DNA from: Methylobacterium aquaticum | GTDB lineage: Bacteria > Pseudomonadota > Alphaproteobacteria > Rhizobiales > Beijerinckiaceae | Assembly (NCBI RefSeq): GCF_001043915.1 | Contig: NZ_LABX01000091.1 | Coordinates: forward strand, 1 to 48,089 | Length of the DNA stretch: 48,089 nucleotides | Direction: 5' to 3' | Shown: positions 18,208 to 26,711 of the stretch, piece after piece | How positions within the stretch are numbered: the stretch's first letter is position 1 | Layout of the letters: every line of letters begins with the position of its first letter | Translations under genes and position numbers: made by a program | Notes under the pieces: generated by a model | Database searches by the model: none | What the model saw: only the letters and a program-made list of their open reading frames with translations | What the model was told of the DNA's origin: nothing

Positions 18208-19893
18208 ATGCGCGCGCTCAACAATCTCAAGATCGTTCCGAAGCTGGCCATCGCGTTCGGAACCCTCGTGGCCGTGACACTGACTGTCAATGCCGTGAAT
18301 TACCGGAGCTTCCAGTCGATCAAGGAACGCAATTACTGGACCGAGCACACGCAGACCGTGCTCCATACGGTCAACGACATCATGGCCGGGATGGTGAACC
18401 AGGAGACGGGTCTGCGCGGCTATCTTCTGTCGGCTGATCCGCAGTTCCTGGCCCCCTACCGCGAGGGGCGGGAGCAGTACCGGACCGCCTTCGCCGAGGC
18501 CAAGCGCTTGACCGCCGACAATCCCGCGCAGCAGGCACGCCTCGACGCGCTCGACCAGCAGGCGCGACGGTGGATGCAGGACATCGCCGAGACGCAGATC
18601 GCCCTGATGGGCGATGCGGCGACCCGCGAGCAGGCCCGCGCCATGGAGATCAAGGGGATCGGCAAGGCCGCCATGGACGCCCTGCGCGAGACGACAAACG
18701 AGATCAGCAAGGTCGAGAAGGACCTGATGACCGCGCGCGAGCGCGAGCAGGAGGCCACGTTCGGCCTCGCCAACCTGATGAACCTGGCCGGAGCCGCCGC
18801 GAGCCTGCTGATCGCCGCCATGATGGCGCTCATGGTATCGCGCACCCTGGCCCTGCCGCTGCGGTCGATGGCCGCGCTGATGCAGCGGCTGGCGCAGGGC
18901 GACAAGACGATCGTGGTCGCCGGCCTGGACCGTGGCGACGAGGTCGGCGCCATGGCGCAGGCCGTCGAGGTGTTCCGCCGGAACGCGATCGAGGCCGAGC
19001 GGCTGGCCGCGGCGCAGGCCGCGGAGGACGGGGCCCGGATGCGCCGCGCCCGCCTCGTCGACGATCTGGCGCGGGAGTTCGAGCAGACGGTGGCGGGCCT
19101 CACTGCGGGCCTCGCCGGTGCCGCCACCGAGATGGAGGCGACGGCGCGCACGATGACGGGCGTGGCCGAGGAGACGACCCGGCAGACCGTGACGGCAGCG
19201 GGCGCCGCGTCGCAGACCTCCGCGAACGTCCAGACCGTCGCGGCGGCGAGCGAGGAGATGACCGCCTCGATCCAGGAGATCGTGCAGCAGGTCAACCAGT
19301 CGTCCCGGATCGCCACCCGTGCGGTCGAGGATGCCGCGCGCACCAACGCGACGGTGCAGCGCCTCGCCGGGACGGCGGAGCGGATCAACGACTTCGTCGC
19401 CACCGTGTCGAGCATCGCCGCGCAGACCAACCTGCTGGCGCTCAACGCCACGATCGAGGCCGCCCGGGCGGGGGCGGCGGGCCGCGGCTTCGCGGTCGTG
19501 GCCGCCGAGGTGAAGGAGCTGGCCGGCCAGACCGGCAAGGCCACCGACGAGATCGGCGCCCGGATCGGCGAGATCCAGGAGGCGACCCGCGCGACGGTGG
19601 GCGACATCCGCCAGATCGCCAAGGTCATCGAGGACATGTCGACCTACGCCGCCAGCATCGCGGCGGCGATGGAAGAGCAGGGCAGCGCCGTGCAGGAGAT
19701 CAGCCGCAACGTCCAGCAGGCCGCCCGCGGCACCGAGCAGGTCACCGGCAACATCGCCGGCGTGCGCGACGGCGCCGGCCAGACCAGCGCGGCAGCCTCC
19801 CAGGTGCTGGATGCGGCGCAGGCGCTGTCGCGGCAATCCGAGAGGCTGCGGCACGAGGTGACGAGTTTCCTCGGCCGGGTGAAGGCGGCCTGA
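18208..19893 (+). CDS. CHASE3-domain methyl-accepting chemotaxis protein
   Basis: A 561-residue transducer. TM1 lies at about 12-30, a periplasmic four-helix CHASE3 domain at about 34-175 (KERNYWTEHTQTVLHTVNDI and NQETGLRGYLLSADPQFLAP are typical), TM2 at about 186-205, HAMP at about 208-262 and the cytoplasmic signalling domain at about 290-560. The hairpin tip reads IAAQTNLLALNATIEAARAG followed by FAVVAAEVKELAGQT. There is no C-terminal CheR/CheB-tethering pentapeptide; the protein ends SFLGRVKAA. No other che gene is near, so it is an orphan receptor that must use a CheA/CheW set elsewhere. The ligand is unknown. Confidence 0.95.
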   Translation: MRALNNLKIVPKLAIAFGTLVAVTLTVNAVNYRSFQSIKERNYWTEHTQTVLHTVNDIMAGMVNQETGLRGYLLSADPQFLAPYREGREQYRTAFAEAKRLTADNPAQQARLDALDQQARRWMQDIAETQIALMGDAATREQARAMEIKGIGKAAMDALRETTNEISKVEKDLMTAREREQEATFGLANLMNLAGAAASLLIAAMMALMVSRTLALPLRSMAALMQRLAQGDKTIVVAGLDRGDEVGAMAQAVEVFRRNAIEAERLAAAQAAEDGARMRRARLVDDLAREFEQTVAGLTAGLAGAATEMEATARTMTGVAEETTRQTVTAAGAASQTSANVQTVAAASEEMTASIQEIVQQVNQSSRIATRAVEDAARTNATVQRLAGTAERINDFVATVSSIAAQTNLLALNATIEAARAGAAGRGFAVVAAEVKELAGQTGKATDEIGARIGEIQEATRATVGDIRQIAKVIEDMSTYAASIAAAMEEQGSAVQEISRNVQQAARGTEQVTGNIAGVRDGAGQTSAAASQVLDAAQALSRQSERLRHEVTSFLGRVKAA

Positions 19894-19918
19894 CCCTCGA
19901 CACACGCACGGCAGGAAG

Positions 19919-19944
19919 GGGCCCGATCGCCGGCGATCGGGCCC
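19919..19944. terminator. Perfect 26-bp palindrome between convergent genes
   Basis: Both halves read GGGCCCGATCGCC. It lies between the 3' ends of the chemoreceptor gene and the minus-strand dCTP deaminase gene, so it probably terminates or stabilises both transcripts. No T-run is present. Confidence 0.6.
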
Positions 19945-19996
19945 GGCACCGTCCGCGTCACCACGCCCGGGCTGGGACGGTCACCCGGCACGCGGC

Positions 19997-21085
19997 TCAG
20001 ACGAAGTGCTTCGAGAGCTTCAGCCCCTGCGCCTGGTAGTTCGAGCCCGCGGCGCTGCCGTAGAGGGCGGCCGGGCGCTGGGCCATCCGCTCGTAGACCA
20101 GGCGGCCGACGATCTGGCCGTCCTCCAGCATGAACGGCACGTCGCGGGAGCGCACCTCCAGCACCGCGCGGGCGCCGGTGCCGCCGGCCTCGGCATGGCC
20201 GAAGCCGGGATCGAAGAAGCCGGCATAATGGACCCGGAACTCGCCCACCAGGGGGTCGAACGGCACCATCTCGGCGGCGAAATCGGGCGGGACCTGCACC
20301 GCCTCCTTCGAGGCCAGGATGTAGAACTGGCCGGGATCGAGGATCAGGGTGCCGGAGCCGTCGGCCCGCAGGGGCTCCCAGAACTCGGACGCCGGATAGG
20401 AGCGCGGCCGGTCGACGTCGACGAGGCCGGTATGGCGCTTGGCACGGTAGCCGATCAGCCCGTCGAAGCCCGACAGATCGACCGAGACCGCGACGCCGCC
20501 CTGGAACGACGGATCGGCGGCATCGACCAGCGGCGTCGCCGCGTGCAGCCGCGCCAGCGCGGCATCGTCGAGCCGGACCGCGCCACGCCGGAAGCGCAGC
20601 TGCGACAGGCGCGAGCCGGTGCGGACCAGCACCGGGAAGGTGCGCGGCGAGATCTCGGCAAAGAGCGGCCCGGCATAGCCGGCCTCGACCATGTCGAATT
20701 CCCGCGCCTGGTCGGTGATGACGCGGGTGAACACGTCGATGCGCCCGGTCGAGCTTTTGGGATTGGCGCTGGCGGCGAGATCCGGCGGCAGGGCCAGCCC
20801 CTCCTGAAGCTCGGCGATGTAGACGCAGCCGGTCTCCAGCACCGCCCCCTGGCGCAGGTCGATCTCGTGCAGCTTCAGCTTGTCGAGGCAGGCGGCGACG
20901 TCGCGGGTGCGCCCCGGCAGGAAGCTCGCCCGCACCCGCCAAGCCCGGGCGCCGAGGCGCAGATCGAGGCTCGCGGGCTGGACCTGGTCGTCCGCGAAAG
21001 CCGCGGCGGGCCGGATCACCCCGGCGGCGGCGAGCGCCACGATGCTCTCCGCCGATTGTATCCCGTCCTCGAGCGTCACCATCAC
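19997..21085 (-). CDS. 2'-deoxycytidine 5'-triphosphate deaminase, double-length type
   Basis: Deaminates dCTP to dUTP in pyrimidine deoxynucleotide supply. The N-terminal half shows the family motif QPASLDLRLG and, later, NPKSSTGRIDVFTRVITDQ and AGYAGPLFAEISPRTFPVLV. A second trimeric dUTPase/DCD-like half follows (EFRVHYAGFFDPGFGH and ARAVLEVRSRDVPFMLEDGQ). At 362 residues it is about twice the E. coli enzyme; this fused form is known in alphaproteobacteria. Start is GTG 21085, followed at once by ATG 21082, with GAGGATGGACAG upstream. It converges with the chemoreceptor gene, and there is no functional link between them. Confidence 0.88.
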   Translation of the reverse strand: MMVTLEDGIQSAESIVALAAAGVIRPAAAFADDQVQPASLDLRLGARAWRVRASFLPGRTRDVAACLDKLKLHEIDLRQGAVLETGCVYIAELQEGLALPPDLAASANPKSSTGRIDVFTRVITDQAREFDMVEAGYAGPLFAEISPRTFPVLVRTGSRLSQLRFRRGAVRLDDAALARLHAATPLVDAADPSFQGGVAVSVDLSGFDGLIGYRAKRHTGLVDVDRPRSYPASEFWEPLRADGSGTLILDPGQFYILASKEAVQVPPDFAAEMVPFDPLVGEFRVHYAGFFDPGFGHAEAGGTGARAVLEVRSRDVPFMLEDGQIVGRLVYERMAQRPAALYGSAAGSNYQAQGLKLSKHFV

Positions 21086-21142
21086 CTGTCCATCCTCGAT
21101 CGATGACTGTCGTAGGCCAGCCTTCCGACGAGGTGAAGAGGA

Positions 21143-21646
21143 TCACGCCTCGTCGCGCACACCCCGCATCAGAGCGACCGCGAGGCTCGCCCGGGCGATC
21201 GCCCCCATCGCAGTGAGGCCCGCCAGCGCGCTCGCGACCACCGCCCCCCGGTCCGGCCACAGGATCACGGCACCGAGGCCCAAGGCCGCCAGGAGGTCGG
21301 CGCCCCGTGCCCCGGCGAGGATCAGCGAGTGAACGTCGAGGCCGGGGAGCGCCGTCCCGGTCCGGGCCGCCGCCCATGCGGTCAGCCGCGCCACCGCGAT
21401 CTCGAGGAGGAGCGCAGCGTGAAGCGCCGCCGCCGGCCCGCCGGGCGCCCGGCAGGCCAGCGCGAGGCCGAGGGCGAGGCGGATCCAGGATCCCGCTCCC
21501 TCCTCCGTCCGGTCCCGCTGCGCCGCGCGGAGCGTCAGCCCGGACCACAGGGCGAGCAGGGCGAGGGCGGCCGGATCGGCGTGGAGCGCGAGGGCCGCCG
21601 CGGCGGCGAGGCCCGCGACGGTTGTGGACGAGCGAAGAAGCCTCAT
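21143..21646 (-). CDS. Small hydrophobic membrane protein, unknown
   Basis: Not recognised. A start at ATG 21646 gives 167 residues with an Ala/Leu-rich composition and about four or five hydrophobic segments (near 6-37, 55-68, 72-90, 107-130 and 133-155), ending in ALMRGVRDEA. No ribosome site is strong, and Ala/Leu bias in high-GC DNA can fake membrane proteins, so the call is moderate. The frame is intact, lies head-to-head with apaG (133 bases between starts) and ends 58 bases before the dCTP deaminase start on the same strand, so the two may share a transcript. Confidence 0.5.
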   Translation of the reverse strand: MRLLRSSTTVAGLAAAAALALHADPAALALLALWSGLTLRAAQRDRTEEGAGSWIRLALGLALACRAPGGPAAALHAALLLEIAVARLTAWAAARTGTALPGLDVHSLILAGARGADLLAALGLGAVILWPDRGAVVASALAGLTAMGAIARASLAVALMRGVRDEA

Positions 21647-21779
21647 GGCGGGAAAGGGCGCACCTCGTGCAAGATTACCGACCGGGTTCGTCAACGATTG
21701 ACGATCCCGGAGGCCGGACGTACCACGCCCTCCATCGGCCGTCGCGCTTGTCCGCGCGGCCGCCAGCGGAGGTTCCCTG

Positions 21780-22172
21780 ATGTACAAGGCAGAGACCCGC
21801 GGCATCAGCGTGTCCGTGCAGCCGCGCTTCGTCGAGGAAGAGTCCTCGCCCGACAGCGGACGCTACTTCTTCGCCTATACGGTGGAGATCACCAACAACG
21901 GCAGCGAGCAGGTGCAGCTCCGCTCCCGCCACTGGCGCATCGTCGACGGTCGCGGCGAGATGCAGGAGGTGCGCGGCGCCGGCGTGGTCGGCAAGCAGCC
22001 GGTGCTCGGACCCGGTGAGTCGTTCAGCTATACCAGCGGTTGCCCCCTCACGACGCCGGACGGCACGATGGAGGGCACCTACACCATGGCGACCGCCGAT
22101 GGCGGCAGCTTCGAGGCGGCGATCCCGGCCTTCTCGCTCGATTCGCCCCATGTGCGGCGGGTGATGCACTGA
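21780..22172 (+). CDS. apaG: ApaG domain protein
   Basis: A 130-residue fibronectin-III-like protein of the DUF525/ApaG family. Core motifs are the opening GISVSVQPRFVEEESSPDSG, FAYTVEITNNGSEQVQL, RSRHWRIVDG, the segment VVGKQPVLGPGESFSYTSG and the end of the domain TPDGTMEGTYTM. Enterobacterial ApaG has been tied to cobalt/magnesium and Ap4A phenotypes, but the biochemical role is unsettled. Length and sequence are standard. It stands alone here, divergent from the small membrane protein. Confidence 0.95.
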   Translation: MYKAETRGISVSVQPRFVEEESSPDSGRYFFAYTVEITNNGSEQVQLRSRHWRIVDGRGEMQEVRGAGVVGKQPVLGPGESFSYTSGCPLTTPDGTMEGTYTMATADGGSFEAAIPAFSLDSPHVRRVMH

Positions 22173-22231
22173 CCTTGGACGGAGCGTCACCATGCCGGGC
22201 CGCGTGGTGACGCTGTCGGTCCGGTCGAGAC

Positions 22232-22270
22232 GGGGCGACCGATAGTCGGTGTGGACCGACGTGTCGCCCC
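22232..22270. other. Two-part hairpin between apaG and proB
   Basis: Outer stem GGGGCGAC/GTCGCCCC (8 bp), internal loop, inner stem TCGGT/ACCGA (5 bp) with loop GTGG. It begins 60 bases after the apaG stop and 190 before proB, with no T-run. It could be an apaG 3' end or a proB leader structure. The rest of the 287-base gap shows no supported gene. Confidence 0.35.
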
Positions 22271-22459
22271 CGGACGTGTCGGGCCGCTACGGACGCCTTT
22301 CTCGTATGTCGGTCGGGGCGGCGGACCTCCGGCGCGGTTGAACAAGGGGGACCGCATGGCTTACGCCGTCGCAAGGACCCGGGACCTGCCGCTCCTCGAC
22401 GAGGGGAGCGACGGCGTCCGCACGGATCTCACGCCCGCCGCACCCTGACCCCTGGTTCC

Positions 22460-23611
22460 ATGCTCCCGATCGCCGCGCCCCGTCCGCCCGAGACCCCCAC
22501 CCTCGACCAGTTCCGCCGCGTCGTGCTGAAGGTCGGCTCGGCGCTCCTCGTCGACCGGGCGCGGGGGCGGCTGCGCCATGCCTGGCTGGCGGCGCTGGCC
22601 GAGGACATCGCCGACCTGCACGGCCGCGGCGTCGACGTGCTGGTGGTCTCCTCCGGCTCGATCGCGCTTGGGCGCACCGTGCTCAATTTCGGCCCCGGCC
22701 CCTTACGCCTGGAGGAGAGCCAGGCCGCCGCGGCGGTGGGGCAGATCGCCCTCGCCCGCCACTGGTCGGAGGCGCTCGCCCATCACGGCATCGTCGCCGG
22801 GCAGATCCTGGTGACGCCGCAGGACACCGAGGAGCGTCGGCGCTACCTCAACGCCCGGGCCACCACCCTGAAGCTCCTGGAGGAGCGCGCCGTCCCGGTC
22901 GTCAACGAGAACGACACCGTCGCGACCTCGGAGATCCGCTACGGCGACAACGACCGCCTCGCCGCCCGGGTCGCCACGATGATCGGCGCCGACCTGCTGG
23001 TGCTGTTCTCCGACATCGACGGGCTCTACACCGCCCCCCCGGCGAGCGACCCGACGGCCGAGCATCTGCCGGTGATCGCCCGGATCACCCCGGAGATCGA
23101 CGCGATGGCGGGCGGACCGGCCTCGGAGCTGTCACGCGGCGGCATGCGGACCAAAGTCGAGGCGGCCAAGATCGCGATCCAGGGCGGCACCCAGATGATG
23201 ATCGCCGACGGGCGGGGCAAGAACCCGCTCAAGGCGGTGACGAACGGCGCGCGCTGCTCGTGGTTCCTGGCCGGCTCGACGCCGGGCGCGGCCCGCAAGA
23301 CCTGGATCGGCGGCTCGCTGGAGCCCCGCGGGACCCTGACGATCGATGCCGGCGCGGCCCGCGCCCTGCAAGGCGGGGCGAGCCTGCTGCCGGTCGGCGT
23401 CACGCGGGTCGAGGGCAGCTTCAGCCGCGGCGACGCGGTGACGATCCGCTCGCAGGACGGGATCGTGCTGGCCCGCGGCCTCGTGGCCTATGACAGCGAC
23501 GATGCGGCCCGCATCCTCGGCCGGTCGAGCCGGGAGATCGAGGCGGTGCTCGGCTATCCGGGCCGGGCCGCGATGGTGCACCGGGACGATCTGGCGGTGG
23601 TGGGGGAGTGA
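22460..23611 (+). CDS. proB: Glutamate 5-kinase
   Basis: First step of proline synthesis: ATP-dependent phosphorylation of glutamate. The 383-residue protein has the amino acid kinase fold with [42 protein letters not shown] and LFSDIDGLY, the conserved [13 protein letters not shown] loop, and a C-terminal PUA domain from about 290. It is a normal long (PUA-bearing) form. The usual partner proA is not next to it. The stop codon TGA (23609-23611) is the first three bases of a dispersed repeat, which is also true for the ABC exporter gene at 3780; the last residues ([11 protein letters not shown]) look native. Confidence 0.95.
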   Translation: MLPIAAPRPPETPTLDQFRRVVLKVGSALLVDRARGRLRHAWLAALAEDIADLHGRGVDVLVVSSGSIALGRTVLNFGPGPLRLEESQAAAAVGQIALARHWSEALAHHGIVAGQILVTPQDTEERRRYLNARATTLKLLEERAVPVVNENDTVATSEIRYGDNDRLAARVATMIGADLLVLFSDIDGLYTAPPASDPTAEHLPVIARITPEIDAMAGGPASELSRGGMRTKVEAAKIAIQGGTQMMIADGRGKNPLKAVTNGARCSWFLAGSTPGAARKTWIGGSLEPRGTLTIDAGAARALQGGASLLPVGVTRVEGSFSRGDAVTIRSQDGIVLARGLVAYDSDDAARILGRSSREIEAVLGYPGRAAMVHRDDLAVVGE

Positions 23612-23840
23612 TACCAACGGCCGTTGAAAACGACTTTTGGTTCCGTTCTCCAGTTTTCGCTCAGCCTTTGGCTTAGAGCATTTTCCGACGAAGTGGATAC
23701 CGGTTCGTCGTAGGAAATGCGGCAAAATCAGAGAGCGAGAGAGGCTTCGCGATTGCAACGCGATCGTGAAGCGCTCTCGTATCGAAAATGTGAGATGATT
23801 CATCGGCCCGATGCGTCAGAATCTTGCGCCGATGGGAAGA
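23609..23840. repeat. MITE-like dispersed repeat, copy B, with nested insert
   Basis: Same family as 3655-3780, in opposite orientation on the plus strand. The left part (23609-23676) matches copy A from TGATACCAACGG to CGCTCAGCCTTTGGCT, and the right part (23780 to about 23840) matches from TATCGAAA through TTCATCGGCCCGATGCGTCAG to GCCGATGG. Between them lies an unrelated 103-bp repeat (next entry). The right terminal repeat is decayed (CGATGGGAAG instead of CGATGGTAT). The remaining 160 bases up to the small gene at 24004 show nothing. Confidence 0.75.
23677..23779. repeat. Second repeat family, copy inserted in copy B
   Basis: A 103-bp unit with two imperfect hairpins: TTTCCGACGAA paired with TTCGTCGTAGGAAA, and a GAGAGG-CTTCGCGATTGC arm paired with GCGATCGTGAAGCGCTCTC. 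Nearly the same sequence, in the other orientation, lies at 45189-45279. The surrounding repeat is continuous in copy A, so this piece was inserted later. Confidence 0.75.
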
Positions 23841-24003
23841 GAGGCTTTTCGAATGCCGGGCTGGTCGATCGGCTCTCGCGTCGAGCGATCCAGGTGAAGC
23901 ACGGCCCAAACGCCAAGAAGACGCCTGAAGGGCGATGGCCTCGCCCCTGGCGCCTGCTTGGACCATCGAACGTTCGTCGTCCCGGCGAGCCGGGGCGGAG
24001 CGA

Positions 24004-24216
24004 TCAGCAGAAGTACTGGCCGATCTGACGCTCGAGGTCGTCGGTGATGCGACCGCCGCGGGTCTCGACGAACTCGCCGATCTGACGCTCCTGACGACGC
24101 AGGTTGGCGGCGTGGACCGAACGGACGATGCGGCTGACGAGGGTGAGGAAGCCGGGCTCCATGTCGGAGCGCTCCTCGGCGGGGGCGATGAGGGAGTGAG
24201 TGATGACCGCGAGCAT
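24004..24216 (-). CDS. Small protein, unknown
   Basis: Not recognised as a named family. ATG 24216 has GGAG six bases upstream (GGAGATCCCC), a strong ribosome site, and gives 70 residues: a hydrophobic start (MLAVITHSLIAP), an acidic stretch, a helix (FLTLVSRIVRSVHAANLRRQ), then RQIGEFVETRGGRITDDLER and the end QIGQYFC with a C-terminal cysteine. The basic-helix layout and size recall DUF1127-like small alphaproteobacterial proteins, but the motif does not match well. A longer frame to 24294 lacks a ribosome site. It is flanked by repeats and a long gap, with no operon partner. Confidence 0.6.
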   Translation of the reverse strand: MLAVITHSLIAPAEERSDMEPGFLTLVSRIVRSVHAANLRRQERQIGEFVETRGGRITDDLERQIGQYFC

Positions 24217-24578
24217 GGGGATCTCCGATGAGATTGCGCGCGGGCGTTTCCGGTGTTCTTGTTGCAATGCAATATGGATGCTCTCGCGCTGCACACAAGC
24301 GCGGCGGCCGCAGCGGCGCCATGCGCTTCCGGCATGCCGAATCCGGTCGGCGCGCTAACCGGGTGCTGACGCTTCGGTGTGTGGAGCCAACGGCTTGGTC
24401 ATCGAGGCCGAGGACTGACCGAAGGACTGACCTGGGGTTGACCCCAGGGACCCGACACGTCAATCAGCCCGTCGCCCACGCGTCATCCTGGCCTGCTAGG
24501 CGAGCCGACCGGCTCGGGGGACGCCCGTCCCCGCAGGCGGGGCACACCGCTAACCACTTTCCGGAGACCTTGAGCGCC
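24217..24578. other. Leader region of homospermidine synthase
   Basis: 362 bases without a supported gene. The last 150 bases contain CCTGGGG-TTGA-CCCCAGG (24431-24448), CGAGCCG-AC-CGGCTCG (24501-24516), GGGGACG-CC-CGTCCCC (24517-24532) and CCCCGC-AG-GCGGGG (24529-24542). The last two share the same CCCC and cannot form together. This would suit a regulatory 5' leader, though high GC makes chance hairpins common. Confidence 0.4.
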
Positions 24579-26012
24579 ATGACCGATTGGCCCGTCCACG
24601 GCCGCATCAGCGGCCCCATCGTGATGATCGGCTTCGGCTCGATCGGCCGGGGGACCCTGCCCCTGATCGAGCGCCACTTCACCTACGATAAGGCCCGGTT
24701 CACCGTGGTGGAGCCGTCGGACGCCCACAAGGCCCTCGCCGACAAGCATGGCCTGCGCTTCGAGCAGGTGGCGCTGACCAAGGACAATTATCGCGAGGTT
24801 CTGACGCCCCTTCTCACCGAGGGCGGCGGCCAGGGCTTCTGCGTCAACCTCTCGGTCGATACCTCGTCGCGGGACATCATGGAGCTGTGCCGCGAGATCG
24901 GCGCGCTCTACATCGACACCGTCGCCGAGCCGTGGCCGGGCTTCTACTTCGACAAGAATGCCGGCGCGGGCGATCGCACCAACTATGCCCTGCGCGAGCA
25001 GGTGCTCGACGCCCGCCGCCGCAATCCGGGCGGCTCGACCGCGGTGTCGTGCTGCGGCGCCAATCCCGGCATGGTGTCCTGGTTCGTCAAGCAGGCGCTG
25101 CTCAACGTCGCGGCCGATCTCGGCCTCCAGACCCCCGAGCCGAAGACCCGCGAGGAGTGGGCCGCGCTGATGCGCGAGACCGGCGTCAAGGGCATCCACA
25201 TCGCCGAGCGCGACACCCAGCGGGCCAAGTCGGAGAAGCCTCAGGGCATCTTCGTCAACACCTGGTCGGTCGAGGGCTTCGTGTCCGAGGGCAACCAGCC
25301 GGCGGAGCTGGGCTGGGGCACCCACGAGACCTGGATGCCGCAGAACGGCCGCACCTTCTCGGAGGACGCGCCGGCGATCTATCTGCTCCAGCCCGGCGCC
25401 GACACCCGCGTGCGCTCCTGGACCCCGACCGCGCAGGCGCAGTTCGGCTTCCTCGTCACCCACAACGAGGCGATCTCGATCGCCGACTATTACACGGTGC
25501 GCCAGGACGGGAAGCCGGTCTACCGGCCGACCTGCCACTACGCCTACCATCCCTGCAACGAGGCGGTGCTGTCGCTGCACGAGATGTGGGGCCAGGCCGG
25601 CAAGGTGCAGGAGAAGCACCACATCCTCGACGAGAACGAGATCGTCGACGGCATCGACGAACTCGGCGTCCTGCTCTACGGCCACGGCAAGAACGCCTAC
25701 TGGTACGGCTCGCAGCTCTCCATCGAGGAGACCCGCCGCATCGCCCCCTACCAGAACGCCACCGGCATGCAGGTGACCTCCGCGGTGCTCGCCGGCATGG
25801 TCTGGGCGCTGGAGAACCCCGAGGCCGGCATCGTCGAGGCCGACGAGATCGACTTCCGCCGCTGCCTCGAGGTGCAGACGCCCTATCTCGGCCCCGTGGT
25901 CGGGGTCTACACCGACTGGACCCCGCTCTCCGGCCGCCCGGGCCTCTTCCCGGAGGATATCGACGAGAGCGATCCCTGGCAGTTCCGCAACGTGCTGGTC
26001 CACGGCGCATAA
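24579..26012 (+). CDS. hss: Homospermidine synthase
   Basis: Makes sym-homospermidine from putrescine, using NAD as a bound cofactor; this is a typical polyamine route of alphaproteobacteria. The 477-residue protein starts MTDWPVHGRISGPIVMIGF, giving the Rossmann motif GFGSIGRGTLPLIERHF (about 18-34). Further signatures are CVNLSVDTSSRDIMELC, VAEPWPGFY, SCCGANPGMVSWFVKQAL and THNEAISIADYYT. ATG 24579 is used; a TTG three codons upstream (24570) is closer to the GGAG at 24563 and could be the true start. A possible Rho-type stem ends the gene (26029-26057). Confidence 0.95.
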   Translation: MTDWPVHGRISGPIVMIGFGSIGRGTLPLIERHFTYDKARFTVVEPSDAHKALADKHGLRFEQVALTKDNYREVLTPLLTEGGGQGFCVNLSVDTSSRDIMELCREIGALYIDTVAEPWPGFYFDKNAGAGDRTNYALREQVLDARRRNPGGSTAVSCCGANPGMVSWFVKQALLNVAADLGLQTPEPKTREEWAALMRETGVKGIHIAERDTQRAKSEKPQGIFVNTWSVEGFVSEGNQPAELGWGTHETWMPQNGRTFSEDAPAIYLLQPGADTRVRSWTPTAQAQFGFLVTHNEAISIADYYTVRQDGKPVYRPTCHYAYHPCNEAVLSLHEMWGQAGKVQEKHHILDENEIVDGIDELGVLLYGHGKNAYWYGSQLSIEETRRIAPYQNATGMQVTSAVLAGMVWALENPEAGIVEADEIDFRRCLEVQTPYLGPVVGVYTDWTPLSGRPGLFPEDIDESDPWQFRNVLVHGA

Positions 26013-26028
26013 AGCGCCCACCGACGCG

Positions 26029-26057
26029 GCACCGCGCCCCCTGTTCGGGCGCGGTGC
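26029..26057 (+). terminator. Hairpin after hss
   Basis: An 11-bp perfect stem, GCACCGCGCCC/GGGCGCGGTGC, with loop CCTGTTC, 16 bases after the hss stop. It has no T-run. The same core hairpin occurs at 7570-7590. Confidence 0.55.
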
Positions 26058-26130
26058 CTCACCGCCGCAGGCTGTCGCCCGTCGCCGCCCGGTGCTACCA
26101 TCGGGGCGGTGACAGGGACAGGGAGCGGTC

Positions 26131-26697
26131 ATGTCGCTCGCGCTGCGGCGCGCCCCGCGAATGCGGGTCGCCGAATTTCTCGAGATGATCCGCCACCGCC
26201 CGGACGAGGAGCGCTGGGAGCTTCTCGACGGCGAGGCGGTGCTGATGGCGCCGCAAGACGAGCGTCATCAGCTGATCGTCAGCAACCTCCTCGCGGCCTT
26301 GCGCCCGCTCGTGGCGAAGTTCGGCTGCCGCGCCCTGCCTGGCCTCGGGCTGCGCAACGACTTCGTCGATGATGACGCACCGATCCCCGATGTCATCGTC
26401 CGGTGCGGCCCGCTTCTTCCGGACGGCTATGCCCGCGACCCGCTCGTCGTCGCCGAGGTGCTGTCGCCGTCGACACTGAACAACGACCGCGGTCGCAAGG
26501 CGGCCTTCTACCAGGGGCTCCAGACCCTGCGCGCCTCCCTGATCGTCTATGCCGACGAGGCCCGGGTCGAGCGATGGTCGCGGGGCAATGGGCCTGACGC
26601 GACCATGCGGATCCTCGGCCGGAACGACGTGATTCCGCTGCCCGATCTCGGCGGGGAGATCCCCGTCGCCGCCCTCTACGATGGCATCCCTCTCTGA
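26131..26697 (+). CDS. Uma2 family (DUF820) PD-(D/E)XK-like protein
   Basis: A 188-residue protein of the Uma2/DUF820 superfamily, whose fold is that of restriction-type endonucleases; no activity is established for most members. Visible are MRVAEFLEMIRHRPDEERWE, LLDGEAVLMAPQDERHQLIV and the core PDVIVRCGP followed by PLVVAEVLSPSTLNNDRGRK, which supplies the D...E-x-lysine-like residues (D in PDVIV, E in AEVLS). Then YADEARVERWSR and the C-terminal strand. The proposed ATG 26131 has GACAGGGAGCGGTC upstream. It is followed after 14 bases by the Smr-like gene, so it is likely the first of three genes. Such genes are often mobile; base use here looks like the neighbours. Confidence 0.85.
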   Translation: MSLALRRAPRMRVAEFLEMIRHRPDEERWELLDGEAVLMAPQDERHQLIVSNLLAALRPLVAKFGCRALPGLGLRNDFVDDDAPIPDVIVRCGPLLPDGYARDPLVVAEVLSPSTLNNDRGRKAAFYQGLQTLRASLIVYADEARVERWSRGNGPDATMRILGRNDVIPLPDLGGEIPVAALYDGIPL

Positions 26698-26711
26698 CGC
26701 CCGAGCCGCCC

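Noticed and set aside
22251..22448. 65-codon frame ahead of proB
   Set aside because: It has no ribosome site or family likeness and starts inside a hairpin; too weak to call.
26131..26697. Uma2 protein as part of a restriction or defence island
   Set aside because: No methylase, helicase or other defence gene is near; the family is mostly of unknown function and often solitary.
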